From an uncultured Erysipelotrichaceae bacterium (GTDB taxonomy: Bacteria; Bacillota_I; Bacilli_A; Erysipelotrichales; Erysipelotrichaceae): a stretch of DNA of 43,033 nucleotides. Position 1 is the first letter of the stretch, and each line of letters begins with the position of its first letter. Under the pieces are notes generated by a model. It was not told where the DNA came from and did no database searches. It saw only the letters and a list, made by a program, of their open reading frames with translations. The stretch covers positions 1 through 43,033 of the forward strand of contig CADBMV010000090.1 in assembly GCA_902795865.1 (NCBI GenBank), in the 5' to 3' direction. Positions 8,448-17,626 of this stretch are shown here, piece by piece. A program made the position numbers and the translations under genes.

Positions 8448-8501
8448 TTGATAAGAGTAATTATAATGATATAATAAATTAGTTAGTTTCCTAACTAATT
8501 T
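8448..8501 (+). promoter_or_regulatory. Promoter and palindromic operator of the MarR-ABC exporter operon
   Basis: -35 TTGATA (8448-8453), a 16-bp spacer, and -10 TATAAT (8470-8475). Immediately downstream, over the expected transcription start, lies a perfect palindrome: AAATTAGTTAG (8476-8486), spacer TTTC, CTAACTAATTT (8491-8501). Its place between the -10 and the AGGAGG of the MarR gene is what an autorepressor site would need. Confidence 0.82.
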
Positions 8502-8512
8502 AGGAGGCAGTT

Positions 8513-8944
8513 ATGAGAAATGTCGTGAAAGAGTTAAGTGATTTAAATAAATGTATAAGTAAATATATTTCAAATGGAAATGATTTATTAAGGATTTTTA
8601 ATTTAACACAAATACATATTATTGGTTATTTACTTCAACACGAAGGTGAAGAAGTTTGTCAGAAAGATTTAGAAATAGAAACAAATCTTAAAAAGGCATC
8701 TATTACTGGTTGTATAGATTCTTTAGTAGATAAAAATATTGTTTATCGTAAACAATCTGAAACCGATAGAAGAAAAAACTATATCTATTTAACTGATATG
8801 GCTTTAAAACACAAAAAGGATTTTGAAGATCGTGGTAATTTATTAAATAATAAGATAATAGAAAACATATCTGAAAAAGATTTGAAAATATTTTATAATG
8901 TATTAGATTCAATAAGAAATAATATCAAAGAGATTAGTAAATGA
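8513..8944 (+). CDS. MarR-family transcriptional regulator of the ABC exporter operon
   Basis: A 143-residue winged-helix protein. The recognition region ETNLKKASITGCIDSLVDKN is followed by the wing KQSETDRRKNYIYLT, the conserved DxRxK-type MarR signature, with dimerisation helices at both ends. It is translated from a strong AGGAGG and overlaps the first ABC gene by 4 bases. By analogy with other MarR-ABC operons it probably represses its own promoter through the 26-bp palindrome at 8476-8501 and releases it when a toxic ligand binds. The ligand is unknown. Confidence 0.92.
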   Translation: MRNVVKELSDLNKCISKYISNGNDLLRIFNLTQIHIIGYLLQHEGEEVCQKDLEIETNLKKASITGCIDSLVDKNIVYRKQSETDRRKNYIYLTDMALKHKKDFEDRGNLLNNKIIENISEKDLKIFYNVLDSIRNNIKEISK

Positions 8945-11055
8945 AGTTAATTTTTAAGTATTTAAAACCTTATGCATTAATAGTAGTAGCAATTATATTG
9001 TTTACTATTTTGCAAGTGCAAACAGAATTAAGTTTACCTGAATACATGTCCAAGATAGTAAGTAATGGTATTCAATATGGTGGTATTGAAGAGAAAGTAC
9101 CTACAGTTATTAGTGCAGATGATATGAATGATATTTTATTGTTTGCATCTGAAAGTGATAAGAATAAAATTCTACAAGGTTTTGAGTTAATTGGAAAAGG
9201 AAGTACTATTAACATTGATAAACAAGAACTAATTTTGGATAAAGATGTTTATTTATATAAGAGTGATGAAATATCTGATCTATTAGAAATGCCTTTGGTA
9301 TATACATATCTGGCCAGAGCTAATAATATTTCATTGAGTGATGATATTAATAATATTAAGAAAACATTAGATGAAAAATTAGTATCTTTACAAGATAATC
9401 ATGAATCTTTAATAAGAGTATTTATTAAGGATTTATATACAAATATAGGAATAAAAACTGATAATATACAAAATTCTTATATTTTAAGAACTGGTTTAGT
9501 AATGTTACTGATTGCTGCAATTGGTGTAGTAGTACAACTATGTGGTACATATTTATCTAGTAAGACTGCAGCTAAGATTGCCGCTACAATGCGTAAAGAT
9601 GTCTTTGAAAAAGTAGAATCTTTTTCTTCAAGTGAATTTTCTAAATTTTCAACTTCTTCATTAATAACAAGAACTGGTAATGATGTAACTAAGATCCAAC
9701 AACTAATTCAGATGATGCTTAGAATGATGCTTATGGCACCAATTATGGGCACCTCTGCTGTTGCAAGAGTACTACGTTATCCAAATATCTCATGGTTATT
9801 AATAGTAGCTATAGGCATTATGGTTGTCACAATGATTGTTTTGGTTATATTTGCGATTCCAAAATTTGAGGTTGTTCAAAAACTTACAGATAGAATTAAT
9901 TCTATTATGAGAGAATTCTTAGATGGAATGTTGGTAATTCGTGCATTTAATTCTCAAGAAGTAGAAGAAGAAAAATTTGATGATGTAAATAGTGAGTTTA
10001 AAAGAACAGAATTATTTGTATCTAATTTAATGAACATCATTGGACCAATTATGACATTTGTCATGAATGGTTTAACTGTAGCTATTACATGGTTTGCGGC
10101 TAAACAAATTGATATAGATGCTATGACTATTGGCGATATGATGGCGTTTAGTCAATATGCTATGCATGTTGTAATGTCATTCATGTTTGTAACAATGTTA
10201 TTCTTTATGATTCCTAGATCACTTGTATCTGTTAGAAGAATTAAAGAAATATTAGATACTGAAAATACAATTGTTGATAAAGATAATCCTGAATTACTTC
10301 CTGAAGAAAATGGGGAATTAGTATTCGACAATGTTTCATTTAAATATCCTGGTGCTCAAGAAAGTGTATTAGAAAATATTAACTTTATTGCAAAACCTGG
10401 ACAAACATTAGCATTTATTGGTTCTACTGGTTCAGGAAAATCTACAATTATTAAATTAATACCACGATTATTTGATGTAACATCAGGTAGTATTTCTTAT
10501 TGTGGAAAAGATATTAGAGATGTTTCTCAAAAACAACTACACGATAAGATTGGTTATGCTTCTCAACAAGCTTTATTGTTTACTGGTGATATTAAATCTA
10601 ATATAGAATTTGGTAGAGAACTAAGTAAGCAAGAATTAGATGAAGCTATTAGAATATCGCAATCAGAAAACATAATCTTAGAGAAACAAGATGGTATTAA
10701 TGAACAGATATCACAAGGTGGTACTAATGTCTCTGGTGGACAGAAACAAAGACTTTCAATCGCTAGAGCTTTAGCGCAAAAGAAAAACATTTATATCTTT
10801 GATGATTGTTTCTCTGCTTTAGATTATGAGACAGATAAAAAATTAAGAAAGAGTTTAAATGAATTAATAGAAAAAACAAAAGCTACAGTAATTATTGTTG
10901 CGCAAAGAATTGCGACAATTAAAAATGCTGATAAGATTTTTGTTTTGGATGAAGGCAAGATTGTTGGTGAAGGAAGTCACAGTGAACTTTTGAAGAATTG
11001 TGATGTCTATAAACAAATTGCTTATTCACAACTATCAAAGGAGGAACTTGCATAA
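8941..11055 (+). CDS. ABC exporter half-transporter A1, degenerate ATPase site, large extracellular insertion
   Basis: A type IV exporter half (membrane domain plus ATPase, 704 residues) that should pair with the product at 11055. Walker A GSTGSGKS is at 494-501 and the signature SGGQ at 598-601. After Walker B Asp621 comes Asp622 instead of the catalytic Glu, and the H-loop residue is Gln655 instead of His. These are marks of the degenerate half of heterodimeric exporters such as BmrCD or LmrCD. Between TM1 (about 8-30) and TM2 (about 179-205) is a polar segment of roughly 145 residues, predicted to lie outside the cell; this accounts for the extra length over its partner. The start codon overlaps the MarR gene. 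Confidence 0.93.
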   Translation: MKLIFKYLKPYALIVVAIILFTILQVQTELSLPEYMSKIVSNGIQYGGIEEKVPTVISADDMNDILLFASESDKNKILQGFELIGKGSTINIDKQELILDKDVYLYKSDEISDLLEMPLVYTYLARANNISLSDDINNIKKTLDEKLVSLQDNHESLIRVFIKDLYTNIGIKTDNIQNSYILRTGLVMLLIAAIGVVVQLCGTYLSSKTAAKIAATMRKDVFEKVESFSSSEFSKFSTSSLITRTGNDVTKIQQLIQMMLRMMLMAPIMGTSAVARVLRYPNISWLLIVAIGIMVVTMIVLVIFAIPKFEVVQKLTDRINSIMREFLDGMLVIRAFNSQEVEEEKFDDVNSEFKRTELFVSNLMNIIGPIMTFVMNGLTVAITWFAAKQIDIDAMTIGDMMAFSQYAMHVVMSFMFVTMLFFMIPRSLVSVRRIKEILDTENTIVDKDNPELLPEENGELVFDNVSFKYPGAQESVLENINFIAKPGQTLAFIGSTGSGKSTIIKLIPRLFDVTSGSISYCGKDIRDVSQKQLHDKIGYASQQALLFTGDIKSNIEFGRELSKQELDEAIRISQSENIILEKQDGINEQISQGGTNVSGGQKQRLSIARALAQKKNIYIFDDCFSALDYETDKKLRKSLNELIEKTKATVIIVAQRIATIKNADKIFVLDEGKIVGEGSHSELLKNCDVYKQIAYSQLSKEELA

Positions 11056-12860
11056 TGCCTCCAATGAGAATTGCTGAAAAGCCAAAGAATTTCAAAACAA
11101 CAGCTAAACAATTGGCTTCATATGTAAGACCATATTATTTCAAAATAATACTATCTTTAGTGTTGATGGTTATCTCAACTGTGATGTGTATTTATGGTCC
11201 TAGATTAATAGGTGATGTTACTACTGCAATATCTAATGGTATTTTATCTAAATATGCAGGTGGCCCTGGTATTGATTTTAAGACTATTGGTAGATTAATA
11301 ATTATTATCTTAGCTATTTATAGTGTTAGTGCTTTGATAGATTATGTAGTTAATTTACTTCATATTAATATTGCGGTTAATATTTCATATAGATTAAGAG
11401 ATGATATTTCAAAGAAGATAAATAGATTACCACTTTCATATTTTGATAATCAAACTCATGGTGATGTTTTATCTAGAGTAACTAATGATGTAGATAATAT
11501 ATCTAACCAATTAACTAATACTATCTCACAAGTATTGAATTCTTTAGTTAATATTGTGGGTGTTTTGTTTATGATGTTTTCTATTTCATGGAAACTAACT
11601 TTAATATCTTTGGTTGTAGTTCCTTTATCTGGAATAATTGCAGCTTTAACTGTAAAAAAATCACAAGGTTATTTCCGTGCTCATTCTGAACAATTAGGAA
11701 AAATTAATGGTCATATAGAAGAAATGTATTCAGGACACTTACTAGTTAAGACTTATAACTATGAAGATAAATCTATTGAAAGATTTAATGAAATAAATGA
11801 TAAATTGTTTGATGCTGCGCATAAATCACAATTCTATTCTTCTGTAATGATGCCTTTAACTGGTTTTCTTCAAAATGTAGGATATGTGGCAGTGTGTCTA
11901 GTTGGTGGATTTGAAGTAATAAAAAGAACAATGAATATTGGTGATATTCAAGCCTTTACAACTTATGTAAGAAGACTACAAAGACCTATATCTTCAATAG
12001 CTCAATTATTAAATACAATTCAAACAATGGTTGCTGCAGCAGAAAGAGTATTTGCTTTATTAAATGAAACTGAAGAAATAAAAGATATAGAAAATCCTGT
12101 AAGTATTTATGATGATAACAATTCAATTATTGAAGGTAATGTAACATTTGAGAATGTTAAATTTGGTTATAATCCAGAAAAAATTATTATTCATGATTTT
12201 TCAATGTATGTAGCACCTGGCAAAAATGTAGCTATTGTTGGTCCAACTGGAGCAGGCAAAACAACATTAGTTAAATTATTAATGAGATTTTATGAACTTA
12301 ATGGTGGTGCCATTTATGTAGATAATAAAAAAATAAATGATTTTACTAGAAAAGATTTGCGATCTATTTTTGGCATGGTTTTACAAGATGCTTGGTTATT
12401 TGATGGAACAATAAAAGAGAATATTAGGTTTAGTAAACCTGATGCAACTGATGAAGAAATATATGAAGCTTGTAGATTGGCACACGTAGATAGATTCATT
12501 AAGACTTTAGAAAATGGTTATGACACTATTATTTCTGAGGAGACTTCAGGTATTTCTCAAGGTCAAAAACAATTATTAACAATAGCTAGAGCTTTCTTAA
12601 AAGATCCAAAGATTTTAATATTGGATGAAGCTACTTCATCAGTTGATACAAGAACAGAACAACTAATTCAAGATTCTATGGATCAATTAAGAGAAGGTAG
12701 AACAGCATTCACAATAGCTCATAGGCTTTCAACTATAAGAAATGCGGATATCATAATTGTCTTAGATAAAGGTGATGTAGTAGAAGTTGGCAATCATGAA
12801 CAACTCATGGAAAAACAAGGTTTCTACTATAAACTATATAATTCACAGTTTGATTTGTAG
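11055..12860 (+). CDS. ABC exporter half-transporter A2, canonical ATPase site
   Basis: The 601-residue partner of the preceding half-transporter. Six membrane helices are followed by an ATPase domain with Walker A GPTGAGKT (from residue 396), signature SQGQ, Walker B ending in Asp524-Glu525, and the H-loop AHRLSTI with His556. The catalytic residues are intact. The altered signature (SQGQ) faces the partner's degenerate Walker site, so the pair should have one active and one inactive site. The ATG shares one base with the upstream stop codon and has AAGGAGG about 12 bases upstream. Probable multidrug, peptide or lipid export; the substrate is unknown. Confidence 0.93.
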   Translation: MPPMRIAEKPKNFKTTAKQLASYVRPYYFKIILSLVLMVISTVMCIYGPRLIGDVTTAISNGILSKYAGGPGIDFKTIGRLIIIILAIYSVSALIDYVVNLLHINIAVNISYRLRDDISKKINRLPLSYFDNQTHGDVLSRVTNDVDNISNQLTNTISQVLNSLVNIVGVLFMMFSISWKLTLISLVVVPLSGIIAALTVKKSQGYFRAHSEQLGKINGHIEEMYSGHLLVKTYNYEDKSIERFNEINDKLFDAAHKSQFYSSVMMPLTGFLQNVGYVAVCLVGGFEVIKRTMNIGDIQAFTTYVRRLQRPISSIAQLLNTIQTMVAAAERVFALLNETEEIKDIENPVSIYDDNNSIIEGNVTFENVKFGYNPEKIIIHDFSMYVAPGKNVAIVGPTGAGKTTLVKLLMRFYELNGGAIYVDNKKINDFTRKDLRSIFGMVLQDAWLFDGTIKENIRFSKPDATDEEIYEACRLAHVDRFIKTLENGYDTIISEETSGISQGQKQLLTIARAFLKDPKILILDEATSSVDTRTEQLIQDSMDQLREGRTAFTIAHRLSTIRNADIIIVLDKGDVVEVGNHEQLMEKQGFYYKLYNSQFDL

Positions 12861-12875
12861 TTTTTAGATGTAATT

Positions 12876-12923
12876 AATATATAAAATATATTATAATAAC
12901 TAAGCAGATTAAGGCTGTAATAT
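12876..12923 (+). promoter_or_regulatory. Candidate promoter region of the second ABC exporter operon
   Basis: The 68 bases between the ABC pairs hold an AT-only inverted repeat (AATATAT/ATATATT, 12876-12892), a TATAAT at 12892-12897, and a TAATAT at 12918-12923 just 5 bases before the ATG. No convincing -35 and no Shine-Dalgarno are seen. The region may instead simply be read through from the MarR promoter. Confidence 0.4.
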
Positions 12924-12928
12924 TTTTT

Positions 12929-14704
12929 ATGAAAAAAACTACTATTAAAGATTATTACTTAAAATTTGCAGGACTATTCATTATCGGTATTATTGCGGAT
13001 ATTGTAGTCGATCTTGCTCAGACATATGTGCCCGAGTTTTTAGGTAGTATTGTTGATATTGTTTCTAATAAGCAAAATGTTGTATTTGCAGACATTGCTC
13101 CAGTAATTAGAAATATTATTATAGTTGCAGTTGTTTTATTTTTAGGAAGAATGATTCTTCGTTTTGGTATCTTAACTGCATCTGGAAAGATTGAGGCAAA
13201 TCTTCGTCATGATATGTTTTTAAAAGCTGAAAAATTATCACAACGTTATTATCATGAAAATAAAATTGGTACCATTATGTCTTGGTTTTCTAGTGATGTT
13301 GAAACAGTAGAAGAGTTTACTGGTTGGGGAACCATAATGATAGTTGATGCGATATTTTTATCAATCATTTCGATATATAAGATGATTAGATTAGATACTG
13401 TGTTAACTATAGTAACAATGATTCCAATGATTGCTTTAGTTATTTGGGGTAATGGTGTAGAAAAAATATGGTCTGATAAATGGGAAGAAAGACAAAAACA
13501 ATTTGATAAATTATATGATTTTACTCAAGAAACATTTACTGGTATTAGAGTAATAAAAGCATTTGTGAAAGAGCAACAAGAGCTTAAAGCTTTTTCTAAA
13601 GTTGCGAAGGAAAATGCTGAAAAGAATTTAGATTTCACTAAATCAGCTATTAAATTTGATGTTTATATTGAAATAATAATTGGTGCTACGATGTCTATAT
13701 TATTAGGACTAGGTTCTTATTTTGTATATCGTTTATCTATTGGCAATCCTGTTGTTATATTTAATCATTTAATAGATTTAAGTGCTAGTAAACTAATTAC
13801 CTTTATTGGTTATACTGATACTTTGATTTGGCCAATGATTGCCATGGGACAAATCTTACAAATGCATTCAAGATTTAAAACATCTACTCAAAGAATCTAT
13901 CGTTTCCTAGATGAAGAAGAAGAAATTCAAAATATTGATGATCCAGTAGTATTGAAAGACTGCAAAGGAAAGATTACTTTCAATGATTTCTCATTTGCAT
14001 ATCCTGATGGTAATACTCATTCATTAAGCAATGTGACTTTTGAAATTAAACCAGGAGAAATGGTTGGTGTAGTAGGGAAGATTGGTTCTGGTAAAACAAC
14101 TTTAGTTAATTCATTATTACGTTTATATAACATTGAGAAAGACAAGATTTTAATTGATGATGTGGATATTATGGATTTAGATATTAAGAGTTTAAGAGAT
14201 AATATCGCTTATGTTCCACAAGATAATTTCTTATTCTCAGATAATATTAAAAACAATATTTCTTTTGCGAATAATAAAGCAGAATTAAACGAGATAAGAG
14301 AAGCTGCTAAGTTTGCAGATGTAGATGAAAATATTATTGATTTTGCTCAAGGTTATGACACCGTAACTGGTGAAAGAGGTGTCACTTTATCTGGTGGACA
14401 AAAACAAAGAATTGCGATTGCCAGAGCATATATTAAGAATTCTCCAATTATGATTATGGATGATTCAGTTTCGGCTGTTGATGTTAAGACTGAAGAAACA
14501 ATCTTACACAACATTAAAGAAAAAAGAAAAGGAAAGACAACTATTGTAATAGCTTCTAGAATTTCTACAGTAGCACATATGGATAAAATTTTAGTGTTAA
14601 ATGAAGGAAGAGTTGAAGCGTTTGATACACCTAAGAATTTATTAGAGATATCTCCTACATATAAAAAGATGTCTTATCTACAACAATTAGAGAGTGAACT
14701 ATAA
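12929..14704 (+). CDS. ABC exporter half-transporter B1, degenerate ATPase site
   Basis: A 591-residue exporter half with an N-terminal six-helix membrane domain and a C-terminal ATPase. The P-loop is GKIGSGKTT and the signature is intact (LSGGQKQR). The residue after Walker B Asp511 is Asp512, not Glu, and the H-loop position holds Ser543 (IASRIST), not His. It is therefore the non-hydrolysing half of a second heterodimer with the next gene. Unlike A1 it has no large loop insertion. The gene has no Shine-Dalgarno sequence. Its substrate is unknown, and it could be under the same MarR control as the first pair. Confidence 0.92.
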   Translation: MKKTTIKDYYLKFAGLFIIGIIADIVVDLAQTYVPEFLGSIVDIVSNKQNVVFADIAPVIRNIIIVAVVLFLGRMILRFGILTASGKIEANLRHDMFLKAEKLSQRYYHENKIGTIMSWFSSDVETVEEFTGWGTIMIVDAIFLSIISIYKMIRLDTVLTIVTMIPMIALVIWGNGVEKIWSDKWEERQKQFDKLYDFTQETFTGIRVIKAFVKEQQELKAFSKVAKENAEKNLDFTKSAIKFDVYIEIIIGATMSILLGLGSYFVYRLSIGNPVVIFNHLIDLSASKLITFIGYTDTLIWPMIAMGQILQMHSRFKTSTQRIYRFLDEEEEIQNIDDPVVLKDCKGKITFNDFSFAYPDGNTHSLSNVTFEIKPGEMVGVVGKIGSGKTTLVNSLLRLYNIEKDKILIDDVDIMDLDIKSLRDNIAYVPQDNFLFSDNIKNNISFANNKAELNEIREAAKFADVDENIIDFAQGYDTVTGERGVTLSGGQKQRIAIARAYIKNSPIMIMDDSVSAVDVKTEETILHNIKEKRKGKTTIVIASRISTVAHMDKILVLNEGRVEAFDTPKNLLEISPTYKKMSYLQQLESEL

Positions 14705-14706
14705 AG

Positions 14707-16467
14707 ATGAATGACGAACTAGAAGTCTTAAAAGGTGATAAGAAGTTACCCTTAAGTGTAATTATTAAAAGAACACTTAAGTATATCTCAACAGAAAGAA
14801 GAAGTTTTATACTAGCGTTATTTTTAGTTGCATTAAATGTTACTTTAAGTACAGTATCTCCTTTATTTACAAGCAGAATAACTGATGAATTAGTTGTAGA
14901 AAATATTAATCTAAAATTTATTTTATCTATCGTTTTATTATCTTTTGTAATTACTTTAATAAATCAAGTATTCTTATATGCTGAATCAATGATTCTACAA
15001 AAATGTGGCCAAAGAATAATTTATAGATTAAGAAATGAGATTTTTGAACACATTGAAAATATGTCTTTGAATCAGTTTAACGAAATGCCTGTAGGTTCTC
15101 TAGTAACTAGAGTTACTTCATATACTGCAAGTATGTCTGATTTATTTACTGGTGTTCTTGTAAGAATTCTAAGAGATATTACAACTTTAATTGGTGTATA
15201 TGTGATTATGATTTATATATCACCATCTTTGTCTTTATCAATGGTTGGTATTATTGCGATAGTGTTTGTGACATCTTTCTTCTTCTCTAAAATTGTTAAG
15301 GAAGTATTTAGAAAAGAAAGAGCATGCATCTCAGATATTAATACTTTCTTATCAGAGAATTTAGCTGGTATGAAATTAACACAAATTTTTAATCAAGAAA
15401 AAACAAAAGAAGAACAATTCAACGTTAAAAATGAAGAATTAAGAAAACAAAGATTAAATGTTATAAAGGCCTTTGGTTTCTATAGACCTACTATTTCATT
15501 TATTTATACTTGTTCGATTGCTTTATCTTTTACATTAGGTATTAGATATCAATTGAGTGCTGGTGAAATAGTTGCTTTCTTCTTGTATTTATCAAGATTC
15601 TTTAATCCTGTACAAAATTTGGCAGATCAACTTAATTCATTACAAAAAGCTTTTACAGCATCAGAAAGAATCTTTAACTTATTGGATGTTAAGCCTGATG
15701 TATTAGATAAAGAAGATGCAATAGAGATTGATAAATTTGAAGGTAAGATTGAATTTAAAAATGTTTGGTTTGCATATAAAGATGATAATTGGATCTTAAA
15801 AGATGTATCATTTACGATTAATCCTAAAGAGACTTGTGCTTTCGTTGGCGCAACAGGTGCAGGTAAAACTACCATTCTATCTTTAATAGTTAGAAACTAT
15901 GAGATTCAAAAAGGCGAAATATTAATAGATGGTATTAATATCAATGATATTAAGATTTCTTCTTTAAGAAAAGCAATCGGTCAAATGCTTCAAGATGTAT
16001 TCTTATTCTCAGGAACTATTAAGGATAATGTAACTTTACATGATGAAGCTTTTAGTGATGATGATGTGAATGATGCATGTAAATATGTAAATGCAGATAG
16101 CTTTATTGATAAGTTACCTAAGGGTATTGATGAAGAAATAATTGAAAAAGGTGAAAACTTATCACAAGGTCAAAGACAACTATTGTCTTTTGCAAGAACA
16201 ATTATTCATAAACCACAGATTTTAATATTAGATGAAGCTACAGCAAACATTGATACTGAAACTGAAGTGTTAATACAAGAATCTTTAGAAAAGATGAAGA
16301 GTATTGGTACGATGTTGGTAGTTGCGCATAGATTATCCACAATTCAACACGCTGATCAAATCATTGTTTTACAAAATGGTTCAGTTGTAGAAAGAGGTAA
16401 TCACCAACAATTACTAAAAAATAGAGGATATTACTATAAGTTATATCAATTACAGTTTGAGCAATGA
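14707..16467 (+). CDS. ABC exporter half-transporter B2, canonical ATPase site
   Basis: The 586-residue partner of B1, starting 2 bases after it. Its ATPase domain has Walker A GATGAGKTT, signature LSQGQRQ, catalytic Glu510 after Walker B (ILDEATANID) and H-loop His541 (VAHRLST). The SQGQ variant is shared with A2, so the two operon pairs have the same division of labour and probably arose by duplication of a whole pair. The C-terminal end overlaps the HAD phosphatase gene by 4 bases. Confidence 0.93.
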   Translation: MNDELEVLKGDKKLPLSVIIKRTLKYISTERRSFILALFLVALNVTLSTVSPLFTSRITDELVVENINLKFILSIVLLSFVITLINQVFLYAESMILQKCGQRIIYRLRNEIFEHIENMSLNQFNEMPVGSLVTRVTSYTASMSDLFTGVLVRILRDITTLIGVYVIMIYISPSLSLSMVGIIAIVFVTSFFFSKIVKEVFRKERACISDINTFLSENLAGMKLTQIFNQEKTKEEQFNVKNEELRKQRLNVIKAFGFYRPTISFIYTCSIALSFTLGIRYQLSAGEIVAFFLYLSRFFNPVQNLADQLNSLQKAFTASERIFNLLDVKPDVLDKEDAIEIDKFEGKIEFKNVWFAYKDDNWILKDVSFTINPKETCAFVGATGAGKTTILSLIVRNYEIQKGEILIDGININDIKISSLRKAIGQMLQDVFLFSGTIKDNVTLHDEAFSDDDVNDACKYVNADSFIDKLPKGIDEEIIEKGENLSQGQRQLLSFARTIIHKPQILILDEATANIDTETEVLIQESLEKMKSIGTMLVVAHRLSTIQHADQIIVLQNGSVVERGNHQQLLKNRGYYYKLYQLQFEQ

Positions 16468-17114
16468 TAAAAGGTATTATATTTGATTTAGATGGTACTT
16501 TATTAGATACCATGAAAGACATAACTACTGCATGTAATCTCACAATGAAAGATTATGGTTTTAAAACTTTTAGTGTGAAAGAGATATCTTTAAAAGTTGG
16601 TAATGGCAATCGTAAACTAGTTGAAAGATGTCTACCTGATGATAAGTTAGACTTATTAGATGAAGCAGTAGATAAATTCTGTATGCATTATGAAAAATGT
16701 TATATGGATGAAACAATTCCATTTAAGGGAATTAAAGAATTATTAAAAGAGTTAGCTAATAGAAATATTAGAATTAGTTGTAATACCAATAAGTTTAATC
16801 AATTCTGTGAAAATCTATTAAAAAACAAGTTACCAGAAACTACTTTCTTTAGAATTATTGGCAGTAGAAAAGACATTCCTAATAAACCTGATCCATATAG
16901 CGCTAATGAAATAATTAATGCTTTAGGCGTTAGTAAAGATGAAGTACTATATGTTGGGGATAGTGATGTAGATGTAAAGACTGGTTTAAATGCAGGTATT
17001 AAAACTGTATTTGTGAAGTGGGGTTCTAGAACTTTAGAAGATATTAAAGATTTAAGTGTTGATTATATAATTGATGAGCCACTTGATTTATTAAAAATAG
17101 TTGATTCATTATAG
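16464..17114 (+). CDS. HAD-superfamily hydrolase, phosphoglycolate phosphatase-like
   Basis: A 216-residue haloacid-dehalogenase phosphatase. Motif I FDLDGTLLDT carries the nucleophile Asp8 and acid/base Asp10. Motif II is the SCNTNK segment, and motif IV YVGDSDVDVKTGLNAG coordinates Mg2+. The helical cap between motifs I and II is of the phosphoglycolate phosphatase/beta-phosphoglucomutase type. The substrate is a small phosphate ester and cannot be named from sequence. The start codon overlaps the last codons of the ABC gene, so it is the final gene of the exporter operon; whether it works with export is unclear. Confidence 0.88.
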   Translation: MIKGIIFDLDGTLLDTMKDITTACNLTMKDYGFKTFSVKEISLKVGNGNRKLVERCLPDDKLDLLDEAVDKFCMHYEKCYMDETIPFKGIKELLKELANRNIRISCNTNKFNQFCENLLKNKLPETTFFRIIGSRKDIPNKPDPYSANEIINALGVSKDEVLYVGDSDVDVKTGLNAGIKTVFVKWGSRTLEDIKDLSVDYIIDEPLDLLKIVDSL

Positions 17115-17136
17115 CTTATAGTAATAGTAAGTAATA

Positions 17137-17186
17137 TAGACTTTAAATATAAAAAATTCTATAATAATACTGTTCATATCTGAACA
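17137..17186 (+). promoter_or_regulatory. Promoter and palindromic operator of the marR-atp operon
   Basis: -35 TAGACT (17137-17142), a 17-bp spacer, and -10 TATAAT (17160-17165). A palindrome TGTTCA-TATC-TGAACA (17171-17186) sits on the expected transcription start. The sequence differs from the palindrome at 8476-8501, so the two MarR proteins should recognise different sites. No Shine-Dalgarno is visible between this and the ATG at 17201. Confidence 0.75.
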
Positions 17187-17200
17187 ATATTTTACTTTTT

Positions 17201-17626
17201 ATGTTGACTATTTTAGACAATATCTACGCAAGTAAAGGTTTATATCAAGAGCTTCTATCTCCTTTATGCAAGAAGTATAATTTAACGGATTCAGAAGTAG
17301 TTATTCTAATGTTTCTTGATGATAAAACTACCGGAGATACTTCTACTGATATTGTCTTAAATCAACGTTTAAAAAAATCTGTAGTATCTGGTAGTATCAA
17401 AGACTTATTAGATCGTAAATTAATTAGTTCTGAATACTATGATGGTAATCGAAGATCTTTACATCTTAAATTAGAAGATGGTGCTAAGCAAATCGTTAAT
17501 GAAGCTAAAGAGGTAAAAGATATTTATTATCAAATATTAACAGAGGGTTTAGATAAACAAGAGAAAAGTAATTTAGAGTCTTATATGAAGAAGATAAGTA
17601 AAAATATTAAAAGTTATAAGAAATGA
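17201..17626 (+). CDS. MarR-like winged-helix regulator leading the ATP synthase operon
   Basis: A 141-residue protein with the MarR layout: an N-terminal dimerisation helix, a helix-turn-helix (about 55-75, LNQRLKKSVVSGSIKDLLDR), a wing with the NRRSLHLKL signature, and a C-terminal dimerisation helix. It is the first gene after the promoter-operator at 17137-17186 and overlaps atpI by 4 bases, so it should be co-transcribed with the whole ATP synthase. Autoregulation through the TGTTCA/TGAACA palindrome is inferred. The start codon lacks a visible Shine-Dalgarno. I know of no standard arrangement in which a MarR protein heads an atp operon. Confidence 0.85.
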   Translation: MLTILDNIYASKGLYQELLSPLCKKYNLTDSEVVILMFLDDKTTGDTSTDIVLNQRLKKSVVSGSIKDLLDRKLISSEYYDGNRRSLHLKLEDGAKQIVNEAKEVKDIYYQILTEGLDKQEKSNLESYMKKISKNIKSYKK

